NCBI GenBank assembly: GCA_033764775.1
Contig: JANRIQ010000030.1
Coordinates: 140,233-204,232 of the forward strand
Reading direction: 5' to 3'
Origin: JAWXCE01 sp033764775
Lineage (GTDB): Bacteria > Pseudomonadota > Alphaproteobacteria > Rhizobiales > Rhodomicrobiaceae
Length of the DNA stretch: 64,000 nt
Of this stretch, positions 33,885 to 42,066 are shown piece after piece (positions within the stretch are counted from its first letter, which is position 1; every line of letters starts with the position of its first letter). The position numbers and the translations under genes were made by a program. The notes beneath the pieces are model-generated. The model was not told where the DNA came from. It saw only the letters and a list, made by a program, of their open reading frames with translations, and did no database searches.

Positions 33885-35294
33885 ATGGCGAACGCAAACG
33901 AAGTTATTGCAAAGATTAAAGAACAGGACGTGAAATTCGTCGATCTGCGCTTCACCGATCCGCGCGGCAAAATGCAACACGTCACCATGGAGGCCGCGCT
34001 CATGGATGCGGACGCCTTCACGGACGGCATCATGTTCGACGGCTCGTCAATCGCCGGCTGGAAAGCGATCAACGAGAGCGACATGGTGCTGATGCCGGAT
34101 CCGACCACAGCGCACATGGACCCGTTCTTCGCCGCCTCCACCATGGTGCTGTTCTGCGACATCCTCGAGCCAGGCACGGGCGAGCGCTACGAGCGAGACC
34201 CCCGCGGCATCGCCCGCAAGGCGGAAGCCTACATGGCCTCGACCGGCGTCGGCGACAAAGTGTTCTTCGGCCCGGAAGCCGAGTTCTTCATCTTCGACGA
34301 CGTGAAGTTCAAGGCCGACCCATACAACTGCGGCTTCAAACTCGACTCGTCGGAACTGCCGTCCAACATGGACACCGACTATGAGATGGGCAACATGGGC
34401 CATCGCATGCGCACCAAGGGCGGTTACTTCCCCGTGCCGCCAATGGACAGCTGCCAGGACATCCGTTCGGAAATGCTGACCGTGATGGCTGAGATGGGCG
34501 TGCCCACTGAAAAGCACCACCACGAGGTCGCCTCCGCCCAGCACGAGCTCGGCGTGAAATTCGGCCCGATGACCATCATGGCCGACCGCATGCAGATTTA
34601 CAAATACGTGACCCATATGGTCGCGCAGAACTACGGCAAGACGGCCACGTTCATGCCGAAGCCGGTGTTCGGCGACAACGGTTCGGGCATGCACTGCCAC
34701 CAGTCGATCTGGAAGGAAGGTCAGCCGGTGTTCGCGGGCAACCTCTACGCCGACCTGTCCGAGACCTGCCTGTTCTACATCGGCGGCATCCTGAAGCACG
34801 CCAAGGCGCTCAACGCCTTCACCAACCCGACGACGAACAGCTACAAGCGCCTTGTGCCGGGCTACGAGGCGCCGGTGCTGCGCGCCTACTCGTCGCGCAA
34901 CCGCTCGGCCTCGTGCCGCATCCCCGTGGTGTCATCGCCGAAAGCGAAACGCATCGAGGTTCGCTTCCCCGATCCGGCCGCGAACCCCTATCTCGCCTTC
35001 GCGTCCATGCTCATGGCTGGCCTCGACGGCATCGCCAACCGCATCCACCCCGGCGACCCGATGGACAAGAACCTCTACGATCTTCCCGCCGAGGAGCTGA
35101 AGAACATCCCGACCGTCTCCGGCTCGCTGCTCGAGGCGCTTGAGGAACTCGATAAGGATCGCGAATTCCTCAAAAAGGGCGGCGTCTTCACCGACGACTT
35201 CATCGACAGCTACATCGCGCTGAAAATGGAGGAGTTCGATCGCTTCCGCATGATGCCGCACCCCATCGAGTTCGACATGTATTACAGCTGCTAA
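33885..35294 (+). CDS. glnA: Type I glutamine synthetase
   Basis: 469 residues. Condenses glutamate and ammonia to glutamine using ATP. Motifs: FDGSSIAGWKAINESDM, the metal-binding FFGPEAEFFIFDDVKF, the KPVFGDNGSGMHCHQSIWKEG ATP/glutamate site in two pieces, and the adenylylation Tyr398 in NLYDLPAEE. C-terminus is EFDMYYSC. Preceded by GAGGGAGT. The last 83 bp of the gene plus 32 bp of 3' flank are repeated about 2.4 kb downstream around an autotransporter gene. The gene itself is intact. Confidence 0.98.
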   Translation: MANANEVIAKIKEQDVKFVDLRFTDPRGKMQHVTMEAALMDADAFTDGIMFDGSSIAGWKAINESDMVLMPDPTTAHMDPFFAASTMVLFCDILEPGTGERYERDPRGIARKAEAYMASTGVGDKVFFGPEAEFFIFDDVKFKADPYNCGFKLDSSELPSNMDTDYEMGNMGHRMRTKGGYFPVPPMDSCQDIRSEMLTVMAEMGVPTEKHHHEVASAQHELGVKFGPMTIMADRMQIYKYVTHMVAQNYGKTATFMPKPVFGDNGSGMHCHQSIWKEGQPVFAGNLYADLSETCLFYIGGILKHAKALNAFTNPTTNSYKRLVPGYEAPVLRAYSSRNRSASCRIPVVSSPKAKRIEVRFPDPAANPYLAFASMLMAGLDGIANRIHPGDPMDKNLYDLPAEELKNIPTVSGSLLEALEELDKDREFLKKGGVFTDDFIDSYIALKMEEFDRFRMMPHPIEFDMYYSC

Positions 35295-35326
35295 GCGCAC
35301 GCGCGATTGCTACGGAGAAGGGCGGC
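35212..35326 (+). repeat. Direct repeat copy 1: glnA 3' end and flank
   Basis: 115 bp covering the last 83 bp of glnA, its stop codon and 32 bp of flank up to GGGCGGC of the terminator. Matches 37601-37715 at 112 of 115 positions as compared by eye. The three differences all lie in the coding part: CCC/CCG-type change near HPI, TTC/TTT, and GAC/GAG, which changes EFDMYY to EFEMYY. Confidence 0.92.
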
Positions 35327-35344
35327 TTTCGGGCCGCCTTTTTT
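35317..35344 (+). terminator. glnA terminator
   Basis: GGCGGC-TTTCGG-GCCGCC stem-loop extended by AAG/CTT, followed by TTTTTT (35339-35344), 22 bp after the glnA stop. A typical Rho-independent terminator. Confidence 0.9.
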
Positions 35345-35537
35345 ATTGCTTCTTGCTATTTGAGGTGGACAGAAGGAGAAAAGCAACCTTGAGTGTTTGT
35401 TGCGCAACTACACCAAATTAAGTCTAATTATTTAGTCTCATGCAAACGAATGATGTGGCCTTTTTGTCGTTACCTTATGCTCCTGTTTAAGTTTGGAGTA
35501 TCTGCGATTCGATAATTCAAAACTTTCAGGGAAATTT
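35345..35537. other. AT-rich upstream region of the autotransporter gene
   Basis: About 190 bp, much richer in A+T than the glnA and channel genes on either side. No clear -35/-10 pair was assigned. It probably carries the autotransporter promoter. Together with the following gene it forms the insert between the two glnA-end repeats. Confidence 0.5.
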
Positions 35538-37586
35538 ATGAAGAATTTACTCCTTACGACAACGGCGCTTACGGCGCTAACGGCTATAGTTCCTGCAAAG
35601 GCCGACTTTCTGGTCCCGAACGGTATCACGGTCACAACCACTCAAACGCTCGGGGATGCCGACACCGGAACCATCGAAGCCGGAGGAACCATCGCCACAA
35701 CTGCGGCCGACGCAGTCCGGGCTGAAGACGAGAATGTTATTACGAACTCAGGATCGATTTCGGCCGTAGAACCAGGTGCCGCCGGCGTGAGCGATATCGC
35801 TGGCATAAATGTAGGCAATTCAAATACAATAACCAATTCCGGGGCTATCTTCGCGGGGAATAACACAAATGCCGCAAGCGGGATAAGGGCAGAGGATGGC
35901 TCCACCATATTCAACACCGGCGCAATTGATGTTGTCGCCGATAACCAAGGAAACGGTGTTCGCGTACAAGGCGGCTCATTGCTTAACGTGGTTGTCAACT
36001 CAGGCACGCTCTCAGTTTTAGCAGGCAACCAGGGTAATGGCATTTTCCAGATCGACAATGGCCCAGGGACTTTCATAAACGAAGGCGTGATTGACGTTAC
36101 TGCCGGCAACCAGGCCAACGGGATTTTCATAAGTAGCGGCGTAAGCGTAATCGAGAACAGCGGGTCTATAAGGGTTAAGGGCGATAACCAGAGTAATGGC
36201 TTGTTTGTTAGTGACATCGTTAGTGACGCCAGCATTGAAAATACTGGTTCCATAGAAGTGATCGCTGGCGCAAGCGGCGGGTCTGGCGTTCGCGCAGTGG
36301 GCGTTAACAGTGTCTCTGTGTTGAACACCGGTTCGATTTTGATCGATAGCTTTGCTGGCAATGCGTTTGCGATCAATTTCGGCGGCACAGCTTTGACGGA
36401 ACTCACGCTCCTGGAAGGAACGTTGATCGCCGGACGTATCGAACTTGGAGGGACAAACGACACTGTCAATCTGGGGCGGGGTGAGAACTGGTTGATCAGT
36501 TTCACTCCCGCTGGCGGCGCCCCGACAACGCTCAATACGTTTGGCGCGCCCACGGCAATTCTTAACGGCGGGCTGACGGTCGCCACCTTCGATGGGGCGA
36601 CGACCGCCCTTGCGCTCCAAGACGATGCTATCGCCGATTTGACACAGGCCATAAACACGTCTGTGTACGACAGGCTAAACAGCATGAGCCAACCGGCGGC
36701 GAAATCCGGCAGCGTCAAGGATGCTGAGGAGAGCGCACTCTTTTCTCGCCAGTTCTGGGCGCAGGGCTTTGGCGGCAAATCCAGCACTGAAGATGGCGAC
36801 ACCCAGTTTGCAGGCTTCATTGCGGGCTTTGACGCCGCGCTGTCGAGCAATGCACGCGGCGGCTTTTTCGCTGGCCTTTCTCAATCCGACAATGAAGGCG
36901 ACGGCGATGGCGTTCGTCGGGACAACGGCATCACTGATATCGATACGGAAAGCGCGTTCGCAGGTCTTTACGGCCGCTATAATCTCGGCGCATCTTTCGT
37001 CGACCTGACCGTGACCGCAGGACGCAACGACAACGAAACAGGAAAGCGGCGCATTCTTAACAACTTGTCGCCAACAGGCTTAGACTTCGCTGCTGCGGAG
37101 TTTGATGGGACGTTCTTCAATCCCGAGTTGCGCTTTGGCAATCATCTGCACATGAGCGGCTTTGCGCTTATTCCGTCTGTTAGCGTCGGTTATGTTGGCC
37201 TGTCGTTGGACTCTGTAAAAGAAAAGGGTTCGGCGGCCGCGGTCAGCTTCGACGAGCGGGATATCGAGCTTGTGACGGCGCAGGCGCAACTCGACGCACA
37301 GCGCACTTGGCTAACGACCGGCGGCGCGGAATGGACGACCAGCTTAAGGCTTGGCGCACGCGGCTTCAGCAATATCGGCGATGACGATCTGAACGGCGTC
37401 CTTGCTGGCGTCACTCCGTTTACTGTCAAAAGCGACGAAGACGATGTGCTAGAGGGCTTTATAGGCGGCCTCGTGAGCTATGCGCCGACACAGAGCATTG
37501 AGCTTTACGTTGGCGGCGAGGCGGCCTTAGCAAATGATGAGGGTTACTCCTACACAGGCAGAGTGGGCGGAAGTATTAAGTTTTAG
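35538..37586 (+). CDS. Type V autotransporter (passenger plus C-terminal beta-barrel)
   Basis: 682 residues from the ATG at 35538 (AGGGAAA upstream), signal peptide ending VPAKA. Residues 30-330 are a beta-helical passenger of repeats of the form xxITNSGSI/xxIENTGSI (VITNSGSISAV, TITNSGAIFAG, VIENSGSIRVK, SIENTGSIEV). Residues about 410-682 are an autotransporter barrel beginning SRQFWAQGFGGKSSTEDGD and ending with Phe (GRVGGSIKF), as outer-membrane barrels do. The passenger is likely displayed on the surface. No protease triad was seen. The gene is lower in GC than its neighbours and lies exactly between two copies of the glnA 3' end, so it looks acquired. Confidence 0.9.
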   Translation: MKNLLLTTTALTALTAIVPAKADFLVPNGITVTTTQTLGDADTGTIEAGGTIATTAADAVRAEDENVITNSGSISAVEPGAAGVSDIAGINVGNSNTITNSGAIFAGNNTNAASGIRAEDGSTIFNTGAIDVVADNQGNGVRVQGGSLLNVVVNSGTLSVLAGNQGNGIFQIDNGPGTFINEGVIDVTAGNQANGIFISSGVSVIENSGSIRVKGDNQSNGLFVSDIVSDASIENTGSIEVIAGASGGSGVRAVGVNSVSVLNTGSILIDSFAGNAFAINFGGTALTELTLLEGTLIAGRIELGGTNDTVNLGRGENWLISFTPAGGAPTTLNTFGAPTAILNGGLTVATFDGATTALALQDDAIADLTQAINTSVYDRLNSMSQPAAKSGSVKDAEESALFSRQFWAQGFGGKSSTEDGDTQFAGFIAGFDAALSSNARGGFFAGLSQSDNEGDGDGVRRDNGITDIDTESAFAGLYGRYNLGASFVDLTVTAGRNDNETGKRRILNNLSPTGLDFAAAEFDGTFFNPELRFGNHLHMSGFALIPSVSVGYVGLSLDSVKEKGSAAAVSFDERDIELVTAQAQLDAQRTWLTTGGAEWTTSLRLGARGFSNIGDDDLNGVLAGVTPFTVKSDEDDVLEGFIGGLVSYAPTQSIELYVGGEAALANDEGYSYTGRVGGSIKF

Positions 37587-37600
37587 TCTGTCGGGAAATC

Positions 37601-37715
37601 ACATCGCGCTGAAAATGGAGGAGTTCGATCGCTTCCGCATGATGCCGCACCCGATCGAGTTTGAGATGTATTACAGCTGCTAAGCGCACGCGCGATTGCT
37701 ACGGAGAAGGGCGGC
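37601..37715 (+). repeat. Direct repeat copy 2: displaced glnA 3' end
   Basis: Second copy of the 115-bp glnA-end repeat, starting 15 bp after the autotransporter stop. It still encodes ALKMEEFDRFRMMPHPIEFEMYYSC-stop in pieces, but has no start and is not a gene. The non-coding part after the stop is identical to copy 1 up to GGGCGGC; the terminator loop then differs. The coding differences suggest it came from a slightly different glnA allele. Confidence 0.92.
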
Positions 37716-37735
37716 AAACTTGCCGCTCTTTTTCG
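37706..37735 (+). terminator. Terminator after the displaced glnA end
   Basis: GCGGCAA-AC-TTGCCGC stem followed by CTTTTT. It starts in the same GGGCGGC as the glnA terminator, but loop and right arm are different, so the hairpin was re-formed with a new sequence. It would stop transcripts leaving the autotransporter gene. Confidence 0.8.
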
Positions 37736-37750
37736 TTCTGGAGGCCTTCC

Positions 37751-38218
37751 ATGCTCTTCGCCGCCCTGGTCTGCGCCGTGCTCGCGTTCGGCACGGCGCT
37801 CATGCATTACGAAGGTCTGTTGTGGACGCGCCGCTTGTGCCGCGCCATTTCGCTGCGGCACCGCTTCGCGTTGATGGCGGCCTTCGCGTGCGTGCTCGCC
37901 CTTCATGTCGCCGAGATCGCCGCATTCGCCGGAGGATATTGGGCGCTGACCGCGGTCGGCGGCGGTTTCGCCGGCTCCATGGACGGAGGCCCGGTCGATT
38001 ATTTCTACTTCTCGGCGGAGAATTACTCGACCCTCGGCTATGGGGACATCACGCCGCTTGGGCCGGCCCGCATGCTGGCGGCGGTCGAGCCGCTCTCAGG
38101 CCTCATCCTGCTGGCCTGGTCAGGCGCGTTCCTGTTCGGGCTGCTGCACGAGCGACACACGCTTTCGCTCGACGATAAGCGCAAGACGCCGGCCGCCGGG
38201 CGCAAGCGGCGGCCGTGA
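37751..38218 (+). CDS. Small ion channel (potassium-channel pore domain)
   Basis: 155 residues from the ATG at 37751 (GGAGGCCTTCC upstream). Three hydrophobic helices; before the last one is a pore loop with the selectivity filter in YSTLGYGDITPLGP (T-x-GYGD type). Short basic C-terminus (KRKTPAAGRKRRP), no ligand-binding domain. Probably a tetrameric K+ channel of the cytoplasmic membrane. Without the insert it would lie directly behind glnA. Confidence 0.87.
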   Translation: MLFAALVCAVLAFGTALMHYEGLLWTRRLCRAISLRHRFALMAAFACVLALHVAEIAAFAGGYWALTAVGGGFAGSMDGGPVDYFYFSAENYSTLGYGDITPLGPARMLAAVEPLSGLILLAWSGAFLFGLLHERHTLSLDDKRKTPAAGRKRRP

Positions 38219-38530
38219 TCAGCGGGTGAAAATGTAGAAGAACACCAAAATGACGATGATGGCGACGGCGACGACCGGCCGGTTCTCGCTGATCCACTTC
38301 TTGAACGGGGCGGGCGCGTCGTTCCACTCCCGCACCATGGACGCGATGAAGAACACGCCGAGCAGCCCGAGCGCCCACACGCCCACCGGATAGCGCAGGC
38401 AATCCCGGCATCCCGTCGGGTCGACCACCATCAACCCCAGAATGGTCATCGTCACCAGAAACGTGATGAACGCGATGAACCCCAGAAGCGTGATGATCAA
38501 AAACCGTGCTGCGATCGCGGACGGACTCAT
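38219..38530 (-). CDS. Small membrane protein, function unknown
   Basis: 103 residues with three predicted membrane segments: ARFLIITLLGFIAFITFLVTMTILGLMVV, VWALGLLGVFFIASMV, and VVAVAIIVILVFFYIF at the end. Between the first two lies a CxxC (TGCRDCLRYP), possibly a metal or disulfide site on the outer face. No family recognised. Its stop abuts the convergent channel gene (adjacent bases). Confidence 0.72.
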   Translation of the reverse strand: MSPSAIAARFLIITLLGFIAFITFLVTMTILGLMVVDPTGCRDCLRYPVGVWALGLLGVFFIASMVREWNDAPAPFKKWISENRPVVAVAIIVILVFFYIFTR

Positions 38531-38648
38531 CGCGATGTCGGCTCCCTCTGGCGCAACCGCGCAAGATTAACAACGCGCGCGGCATTTGCATAAAGTTAGA
38601 ACCGATCGCGGTTAACGATGGCTTTCGATGAGCCAGCAGCCTGCGCGC

Positions 38649-39203
38649 TTACGCGATTTTCCACTTGATGGAGCAGCCAATCGACGGCGTCTGTTCGGCG
38701 GGGCCGCGGCCGTCTTCGGCGATGAGGCGCATGGCCTCGAACAGTTCGCGCCGCGCGCCCGGCGCCGCGGGATCTCGGCCGCTGGCGTCCAACCGACCGC
38801 GATACTGCAATTCGAGCGCCGCGTTAAAGCCGAAAAAGTCGGGCGTGCACACCGCGCCATAGGCCCGCGCGACGGACTGATCCTCGTCGTGGAGATACGG
38901 AAATCCGAGAGCGTGATCGGCTGCGAAAGCGCGCATGTTCTCGAACGAATCTTCTGGGTATCCGACCGCGTCGTTGGAGCAGATCGCCGCGGTATTCACA
39001 CCGTAGCGCCGCAGTTCGCTCGCGTCGCGGGCGATGCGGTCGATGACGGCCTTCACATAAGGGCAATGGTTGCAGATGAAGGCGATGAGCAAACCGCGGG
39101 GTCCCGCCACATCGGCGAGCGAATATGTCCGGCCGTCCACGCCCGGAAGAGTTAAGCCGGGCGCTCTCCAGCCGAAATCGCAGATGGGCGCTTGAGCCGC
39201 CAT
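38649..39203 (-). CDS. Thioredoxin-fold AhpC/TSA-like protein
   Basis: 184 residues from the ATG at 39203 (GGAGAAGAGC upstream). Thioredoxin-like family of redox proteins: PGLTLPGVDGRTYSLADVAG, then the CxxC-type motif in FICNHCPYVKAVIDRI, VAICSND-like AICSNDAVGYPEDSFENM, and VCTPDFFGFNAALELQYRGRLD. No signal peptide, so cytoplasmic. Proteins of this type are usually annotated 'thioredoxin family protein'; a peroxiredoxin or resolvase role is possible. Confidence 0.88.
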   Translation of the reverse strand: MAAQAPICDFGWRAPGLTLPGVDGRTYSLADVAGPRGLLIAFICNHCPYVKAVIDRIARDASELRRYGVNTAAICSNDAVGYPEDSFENMRAFAADHALGFPYLHDEDQSVARAYGAVCTPDFFGFNAALELQYRGRLDASGRDPAAPGARRELFEAMRLIAEDGRGPAEQTPSIGCSIKWKIA

Positions 39204-39746
39204 GCTCTTCTCCGTCGCGAGCGGACAGATTTTATCCGCAACGGCGGGCGGCGCGCAGCAAGAATCGACACCGCGCGCTGTGTTAATTTTTTGTCATTTT
39301 TGCATTGACGAGGTTGAGTTTGTTTGTCACCATTAAAGTCTAAATTCAAGGGAGGTCTACGAAAATGACTCCACCCGAGGTGATTGCGCTGCTCGTTTGA
39401 TGGTGTGTGCGAACAGCATCGCGAGAGCGGCGACCCAGAAAATTCACAGCCTTGACGCCGTTTGCACCGCACGATCGCCGATTGCAGCGTCGGCGCTTTC
39501 GCGGACGAAACGGAATGATCCGAGCCAACGGATTGAGGACGGGCGAACACGGCTCTCTCAGCTTCGGCGCATGACCCATGCCCGAATGGAGGTTTTTAAA
39601 ACCGCGGTCACATGGCCTGAAAGCGGAGCCGCCCGTAGCGGAAAAGCCCGTTACCTGGCTTGAAGACCTCGCAACGCGAACGCGGTGCGAGGTCTTCTGT
39701 ATTGAACGCAAAAGCCTTATGCTGCCTCCACCAAAGCAGGCCCCCC
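39204..39746. other. Unexplained 540-bp region with an 11-codon leader frame and strong hairpin
   Basis: No confident gene. An AAGGGAGGT Shine-Dalgarno (about 39348-39355) precedes an ATG at 39365 that opens an 11-residue frame (MTPPEVIALLV) ending in TGA at 39398-39400. That stop overlaps the ATG of an 87-codon frame, 39400-39663, whose product looks compositionally random. Near the end is a perfect 12-bp hairpin GAAGACCTCGCA/TGCGAGGTCTTC (39661-39696). This could be a small RNA gene, a leader, or decayed coding sequence. Confidence 0.4.
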
Positions 39747-40502
39747 ATGCGGATCGTGATCGGCGCGGTTGTTCTGGCGATGTGGATCCTGCCCGGTTCC
39801 GCCGTCGCGGCGCCCTATCTCTGGCTGAACGGCGCCACGCCGCAACGCACCATCGAAACGGCTTTCTCGCCCCCGCCTGGTTTCGTGCGCGCGCCGGCGC
39901 AACCTGGCTCGTTCGCGGCGTGGCTGCGCGGCCTGCCTCTCAAGCCCGACGGCGCGCCGGTCACGCTGTATGACGGCCGCCTCAAATTTGACCAGCAGCA
40001 CCACGTCGCCGTGATCGACATCGACACCGGTCGGGAGAACCTCCAGCAATGCGCGGACGCCGTTATGCGGCTTCGCGCGGAGTATCTGCTCGCCGCAGGC
40101 CGCCCGCGCGAGATCGCGTTCAACTACACCAACGGCAAGCGCCAGGCCTTTGGAGGCGGCTCTTACGCGGATTTCAAGCGCTACATGCGGCGCATTTTCA
40201 GCTTCGCGGGCACTTATTCTCTCGAACGGGAGATGAAGCGCGTGGGGCTAGCCGACATTGCGGTCGGCGACGTGTTCATCCAAGGCGGTTTTCCGGGGCA
40301 CGCCGTGATGGTGGTGGACCTTGCCGTCAACGATCGCGGCGAGAAGCGGTTTCTGCTGATGCAGAGCTATATGCCGGCGCAGGACATGCACGTGCTGGAG
40401 AACCCGCGCGGCGGAGCGTCGGCTTGGTACGCGCCGCCGGGCGGCGCCGAACTCGTCACGCCCGAGTGGATCTTCAGAACGACCGATCTGCGCCGATTTT
40501 GA
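39747..40502 (+). CDS. Secreted DUF4846 protein
   Basis: 251 residues from the ATG at 39747, signal peptide ending AVAA. DUF4846 hallmarks: PPPGFVRAPAQPGSFAAWLRGLPLKP, VTLYDGRLK, AVIDIDTGRENLQQCADAVMRLRAEYL, VGDVFIQGGFPGHAVMVVD and LLMQSYMPAQDMHVLENP, ending TPEWIFRTTDLRRF. The GHAV and QSYMPAQ motifs recall NlpC/P60-like papain folds, but no enzyme activity is established. Periplasmic or surface location. It stands alone; the upstream 540 bp are unexplained. Confidence 0.88.
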   Translation: MRIVIGAVVLAMWILPGSAVAAPYLWLNGATPQRTIETAFSPPPGFVRAPAQPGSFAAWLRGLPLKPDGAPVTLYDGRLKFDQQHHVAVIDIDTGRENLQQCADAVMRLRAEYLLAAGRPREIAFNYTNGKRQAFGGGSYADFKRYMRRIFSFAGTYSLEREMKRVGLADIAVGDVFIQGGFPGHAVMVVDLAVNDRGEKRFLLMQSYMPAQDMHVLENPRGGASAWYAPPGGAELVTPEWIFRTTDLRRF

Positions 40503-40611
40503 GCGGACGCGACAGGGTTACGCGACGGGGTTGGGACAGAGCGGACTGGGGCCGGAAACGCACAATCGGCCAGAAACCGCGTCGCCTCAAGAAGTTATGC
40601 ACATGCAACCC

Positions 40612-40678
40612 CAGGTTACTTGTATGCATAAGGGCAAACAGCCAAACATACATACAAATGCGTCAGGAGTAACCTGAA
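40612..40678. promoter_or_regulatory. Inverted repeats ahead of the porin gene
   Basis: CAGGTTACTTGTATG on the left can pair with CATACAA and, after a 10-base bulge, AGTAACCTG on the right. This leaves a stem-loop of about 65 bases ending 45 bp before the porin ATG. It may be an operator pair or an mRNA leader structure. No other gene in 40503-40722. Confidence 0.4.
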
Positions 40679-40722
40679 CGGTAAAGGGCGCGCGGCCAAA
40701 ACTGCGTCGGGGAGTACGCGAG

Positions 40723-42015
40723 ATGGGCATAACGCATCGCGTTTTCGCAATCAGCCTCGCGGCGTTGACCAATGTTCCCGCCATTCCTAGCTACGCTGAG
40801 TCGTCCAACCTTGTCGAGCTAGAAGAGCGCGTGGCCGAGCTAGAGGCGACAGCGGCCCGCGCGTCCGCCAACAAGGCGACAGTCACTATTTACGGTCAGG
40901 TGAACCGCGCCATCCTCGCGTGGGACGACGGACGCCAGCAGGACGCGTATGTGGTGGACAACGACGTCTCCTCCACCCGCCTCGGCGCGGTTGGCGGCGT
41001 GCGCATCGGCGGCGATTGGACGGCGGGCTATCGGCTGGAGATCGAACTGCGCGACGCGGGGTCCGACACCGTCAACCAAGCGAGCGACGAGGGCGAGGGC
41101 GAGTCCGCCATGGCGACGCGCATCGCGGCTTGGTATGTGGAGTCCGCGTCGAAAGGGCGCCTGACCGTCGGCCAGCAGTCTCCCGCCTCGGACGACATCA
41201 CGCTCATCAATCTCGGCGCGTCCATGAGCGACGCCGGCATTCACTACAACAACGCCTTCGGCCTGCGACTTAAAAGCGGCCCCATCACCGACCTGACCTG
41301 GGAAAGCCTGGTGCACACAGTCGACACCTATCGCGGCGATTTCGTGCGCTACGACACGCCGCTTATGGGCGGCTTCCTCGTCTCCGCCGCCTGGGGCGAA
41401 AACGACGTGTGGGACGCGGCCGTCCGTCATCGCGGCGCGTTCGCCGGCGTGCAATTCGCCTCTGGGCTAGGCTACATGCAGAATGACGAGCTGAATTTCG
41501 CGGACGTTCGCGGCTCCGCCTCCGCGATACACGGCGAAACGGGGATGTTCATCTCGGCCGCCGCCGGCGCGCGCGACGAAGAGAAGAACTCGTTCACCAT
41601 CGCCAACGTGGGCGACTTCAAAATCGGCGAGGACTCCTACTTCTATTTTCTGCAGTCCGGTCTGAGCAAGCACTGGCTGCCCCTCGGGAAAACCTCAATT
41701 TACGGCGAGTACGGGCTTTACAACAACTTCAGCTCCGGCAGCGTATTGCGCGCTGATTTCGGCGCCGGTTTGCGCGACGTGGGCATCCTGCTCGACAACG
41801 AGGTGACCCGTTGGGGATTTGGCGTCGAGCAGTCCATCGACGCGTCCGCCACCCTGCTCTACGCCAACGTGAACTACTTTAGCGCCGACAGCACCTATTG
41901 CCCCGCGCCGTGGCGGGGCTGCGCCGCTGGTTTGCCCAACGCGCCGACCAAGAACCAAAAGCTCCCCGTTGAGGATTGGAGCGGCGTGGTGCTTGGCGCG
42001 CGGATACAGTTTTAG
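40723..42015 (+). CDS. Outer-membrane porin
   Basis: 430 residues. Signal peptide ending SYAES, a short coiled coil (LVELEERVAELEATAARA) that would form the trimeric stalk, then a 16-strand-like beta-barrel: ATVTIYGQVNRAILAWDDG, DVSSTRLGAVGGVRIGGDW, SKGRLTVGQQSPASDDI. It ends in aromatic Phe (VLGARIQF) as BAM substrates do. Diffusion channel of the outer membrane; specificity unknown. Monocistronic, possibly controlled through the inverted repeats upstream. Confidence 0.9.
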   Translation: MGITHRVFAISLAALTNVPAIPSYAESSNLVELEERVAELEATAARASANKATVTIYGQVNRAILAWDDGRQQDAYVVDNDVSSTRLGAVGGVRIGGDWTAGYRLEIELRDAGSDTVNQASDEGEGESAMATRIAAWYVESASKGRLTVGQQSPASDDITLINLGASMSDAGIHYNNAFGLRLKSGPITDLTWESLVHTVDTYRGDFVRYDTPLMGGFLVSAAWGENDVWDAAVRHRGAFAGVQFASGLGYMQNDELNFADVRGSASAIHGETGMFISAAAGARDEEKNSFTIANVGDFKIGEDSYFYFLQSGLSKHWLPLGKTSIYGEYGLYNNFSSGSVLRADFGAGLRDVGILLDNEVTRWGFGVEQSIDASATLLYANVNYFSADSTYCPAPWRGCAAGLPNAPTKNQKLPVEDWSGVVLGARIQF

Positions 42016-42066
42016 ACCGATAACGACCTTTTGCGGGCCGCCGCGATGCGCCCAGCGAGACATTCG

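Noticed and set aside
39346..39711. Minus-strand 121-codon frame over the unexplained region
   Set aside because: Arg/Ser-rich, no ribosome binding site and no family resemblance; probably a shadow frame.
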